A stretch of DNA of 64,000 bases from JANNVK01 sp031414415 (GTDB lineage: Bacteria; Acidobacteriota; Blastocatellia; Pyrinomonadales; Pyrinomonadaceae), in contig JANNVK010000070.1 in assembly GCA_031414415.1 (NCBI GenBank), positions 8,253 through 72,252 of the forward strand, given 5' to 3'. Positions 62,098 to 64,000 of this stretch are shown here, in pieces (position 1 is the stretch's first letter; each line of letters begins with the position of its first letter). Made by a program: the position numbers and the translations under genes. The notes under the pieces are model-generated. The model saw only the letters and a list, made by a program, of their open reading frames with translations, made no database searches and was not told the origin of the DNA.

Positions 62098-64000
62098 TTA
62101 AGGTATTCGAATTGGAAGTTCAATCGTTCTAACTGGTTTTAGAATTTGACCAGCCTTTTCCTTTGCACTTTTCCCCAAAACTCCACCAACTCTACGAATT
62201 GCACCATCTTTTGCTAGTTGCCCTAGACTTCTACCAGCACCAGATTTGATTTCAATTGCAATTGTTTCACCGGAAGGACTTTTTACAAGAAAATCAACGT
62301 ATCGTCCTCTTGCGAAGCCAGGTAATTTCACATATACATTGTTTGCGATTATTTCAAATCCGTTTTTTAGTAAAAGGTTTCTTGCCATAGCTTCGGCAAT
62401 ATGACCTTTTGCAGTATTAAATAATATTCCATTTAGTGGAGACAATATTTTTTGAGCCTGATTGGCTCGACTTCCCGCAGCAACTATACTAGTTCTTGCT
62501 GCCCCACCACTACCTGGAACAGCAAATGCTGGAAGTATCCAATTGGCATAGAAATTAATAATAGGTCTTGCCCACTGCATTGATCTTTCAGTGCCTTGAA
62601 AAAGTTCATAATTCTGTCTTTGACGCATGTCATCGATGGAGATTTGCCTATAAGTTCCTCGGAAAACTCCGTCTTCACTATAAATGCTACCGCTTTCCAT
62701 TGACTCTCCGTTGCCCGTGAAATCAAATCCGCCAGCTGCTCTAGCTTTTCCAAATTGATAGTCGCTTACAGTCCAACATTTTGTGGCACTTTCGCAAATT
62801 TGATAGCTTAAACCTTCGGGGTCAGTGTAAAGACCAGGATTATTTCTTCCATATGCGTAAGCGTTCCAGCTTTGAGGATCATCGGATGAGGCTCCGGCAT
62901 TCTCTGGGTCAGCTGTTGAAAACCTCCCTAGTGAATATCGATAGTAACGATTTTTTGCAAAATCTAGATTACTTTCATTATCTCGCTCATATGAAGTGAA
63001 ACGATTTCTTATATTATCACTTCCGTAATTAGCTCGTTGAATCTCTTCTCCGAATGGCATCAAGTCGTGTCTTGAAACTACTTGACCATTTGCATCGGTT
63101 GTAATTCTAGGGCTTCCTACATTATCAGTTGTCGTATAGCTGACTTTCGCGTCTGCCACCACAACTGGCTTTGTTGAATATTCAGCAACCAATTTATCTT
63201 CAAAGTCGTAAACAAAAATTGTTATTTCTCCTGTATTTGGTAAATGCTTTTTAATTCTTTTTCCTTCGCCATCATGAAAATATTGTCCAATAATTCCAGT
63301 TGAATTCGAGACTTGGATTTGTCTATTTTCAGCATCATAAATAAACGTTTCTCCTTCAAGATTTGTAGTAATATTTCCTGCATCGTCATAAACTGCCCCA
63401 ATAAGCCGATTTTTTATTTCATTAATCTGAGGATTGCAAATCTGTGATTGGCAAGTTGGTGATATTGTTGTAGTTTGATTTTGGTCGAATCGCCTATTTC
63501 CGTATCTATCAATTAGAAACGTTTGCTTCCAAGTTGTTAAATTATTTGATTTTTCTTCTGCGACTTTCAATCGATTCGAACTGTCATATTCAAATGCCTG
63601 AACGAAGGGGTTTACCACATTTGGAACTACAATTGACTGACTTTTCACGTTTCCGTTATTGTCCGCTCCGCCATAATCAAAGTTTAGTTTGAGCAAATTC
63701 TGACTCGTTGCCGAACTTCCAAGTCCAATCTGAATCGGTTGCAGACGCGAATTAAATTGCGTATTCTCAAACTTTCCATTGCCCAATCGCAGACTTGAAA
63801 CCGCACCTGCACTCGTGTATGTGAAGGCGTTCGCATACATCTTCAAACCTTGAACATTAGACTTTGAACTCTGAACTATTGCTAAATCGCCGTCTTGGTC
63901 AAGCGTATTTTTCACAACTCTGCCGCTTGGATACGTTTCTTCAATCAAAGCACCACTTAAATTATAGCTGTAAGTCATCGGATTATACGCTACGCCATCG
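62098..64000 (-). CDS. RHS-repeat polymorphic toxin, C-terminal part with nuclease-like tip
   Basis: The frame is open to the right window edge (reading DGVAYNP before the first Met at 63978), so the 5' part is missing; at least 630 residues are present. It carries RHS/YD repeats (YDSSNRLKVAEE, YDDAGNITTN, YDAENRQIQVSN, FHDGEGKRIKKHL), the core end (RNRFTSYERD, RYYRYSLGRFSTADPEN, NPGLYTDPEGL), and after DPEGL a tip of about 235 residues. The tip ends in a PD-(D/E)XK pattern: AEAMARNLLLKNGF, then VDFLVKSP and IEIKSG with D-x13-E-x-K spacing. This predicts DNA (or RNA) cleavage by the tip. The immunity-like gene follows by 15 bases. Confidence 0.82.
   Translation of the reverse strand, partial: DGVAYNPMTYSYNLSGALIEETYPSGRVVKNTLDQDGDLAIVQSSKSNVQGLKMYANAFTYTSAGAVSSLRLGNGKFENTQFNSRLQPIQIGLGSSATSQNLLKLNFDYGGADNNGNVKSQSIVVPNVVNPFVQAFEYDSSNRLKVAEEKSNNLTTWKQTFLIDRYGNRRFDQNQTTTISPTCQSQICNPQINEIKNRLIGAVYDDAGNITTNLEGETFIYDAENRQIQVSNSTGIIGQYFHDGEGKRIKKHLPNTGEITIFVYDFEDKLVAEYSTKPVVVADAKVSYTTTDNVGSPRITTDANGQVVSRHDLMPFGEEIQRANYGSDNIRNRFTSYERDNESNLDFAKNRYYRYSLGRFSTADPENAGASSDDPQSWNAYAYGRNNPGLYTDPEGLSYQICESATKCWTVSDYQFGKARAAGGFDFTGNGESMESGSIYSEDGVFRGTYRQISIDDMRQRQNYELFQGTERSMQWARPIINFYANWILPAFAVPGSGGAARTSIVAAGSRANQAQKILSPLNGILFNTAKGHIAEAMARNLLLKNGFEIIANNVYVKLPGFARGRYVDFLVKSPSGETIAIEIKSGAGRSLGQLAKDGAIRRVGGVLGKSAKEKAGQILKPVRTIELPIRIP
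63846..63880 (-). repeat. Heptamer repeat inside the RHS core
   Basis: AACCTTG, AACATTA, GACTTTG, AACTCTG, AACTATT in exact seven-base steps. In the protein this gives the QSSKSNVQGLK segment, an insert between two RHS strands that other RHS copies in this window lack. Confidence 0.7.

Overview
The window looks like chromosomal DNA of an AT-rich Gram-negative bacterium. I infer Acidobacteriota, probably class Blastocatellia, but no rRNA or other phylogenetic marker is present to prove it. The gene mix points that way: DUF4097 and DUF5916 surface proteins, TPR-CHAT proteins, RHS proteins, Uma2 nucleases, many small zinc-ribbon proteins, and lipoproteins with clear lipoboxes. No tRNA, rRNA, CRISPR array or complete insertion sequence was seen.

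Layout. 1-9.7 kb: partial HAD hydrolase, TPR lipoprotein, coaD, a coupled RDD/NFACT (RqcH-like) pair, a NYN-domain protein and a large DEAD-box helicase with a minisatellite-encoded Arg/Asp/Ser tail. 8.7-15.5 kb: a zinc-ribbon protein overlapping rlmB, two tandem zinc-ribbon membrane proteins, two lipoproteins, an M15-like peptidase coupled to an SDR dehydrogenase, and a TspO-like protein. 15.6-24.3 kb: ppdK, a fused aroD-aroE gene, a secreted helical protein, a ThiF/MoeB-like E1 enzyme and an NDH-2. 24.4-24.7 kb: a MITE-like element and a terminator. 24.8-40.6 kb: exported proteins (a beta-helix protein and an FG-GAP protein sharing a beta-propeller-like repeat, DUF4097, DUF5916, glycine-zipper protein), plus a sigma factor, a putative membrane anti-sigma protein and a convergent TPR-CHAT protein. 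40.7-45.0 kb: a two-gene signalling operon (GGDEF sensor; ATPase fused to an RsbW-like kinase domain). 45.2-56.6 kb: a long coaE-peptide ABC transporter operon in which four unrelated genes, two of them Uma2 nucleases, sit between the permease and ATPase genes. 56.8-58.9 kb: MazG-like protein, folD, phosphoesterase. 59-64 kb: an RHS polymorphic-toxin locus with a nuclease-like tip, a candidate immunity gene, and the remains of a second rhs gene split by an Rpn-type nuclease gene.

Two themes stand out. First, short tandem repeats, mostly heptanucleotides, occur at a dozen or so places, both between genes and inside reading frames. They supply a signal-peptide core, a linker in AroE and apparent ribosome-binding sites. 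They resemble the STRR repeats of filamentous cyanobacteria. Second, there are candidate conflict and signalling systems: the RHS toxin with its possible immunity protein, and the sigma/anti-sigma/TPR-CHAT cluster, which resembles the protease-controlled sigma factor of type III-E CRISPR loci but has no CRISPR parts here.

Functional links: coaD and coaE catalyse the last two steps of coenzyme A synthesis but lie about 54 kb apart. PpdK, AroDE, FolD and NDH-2 are ordinary central metabolism. The peptide transporter has two lipoprotein binding proteins, two permeases and two ATPases.
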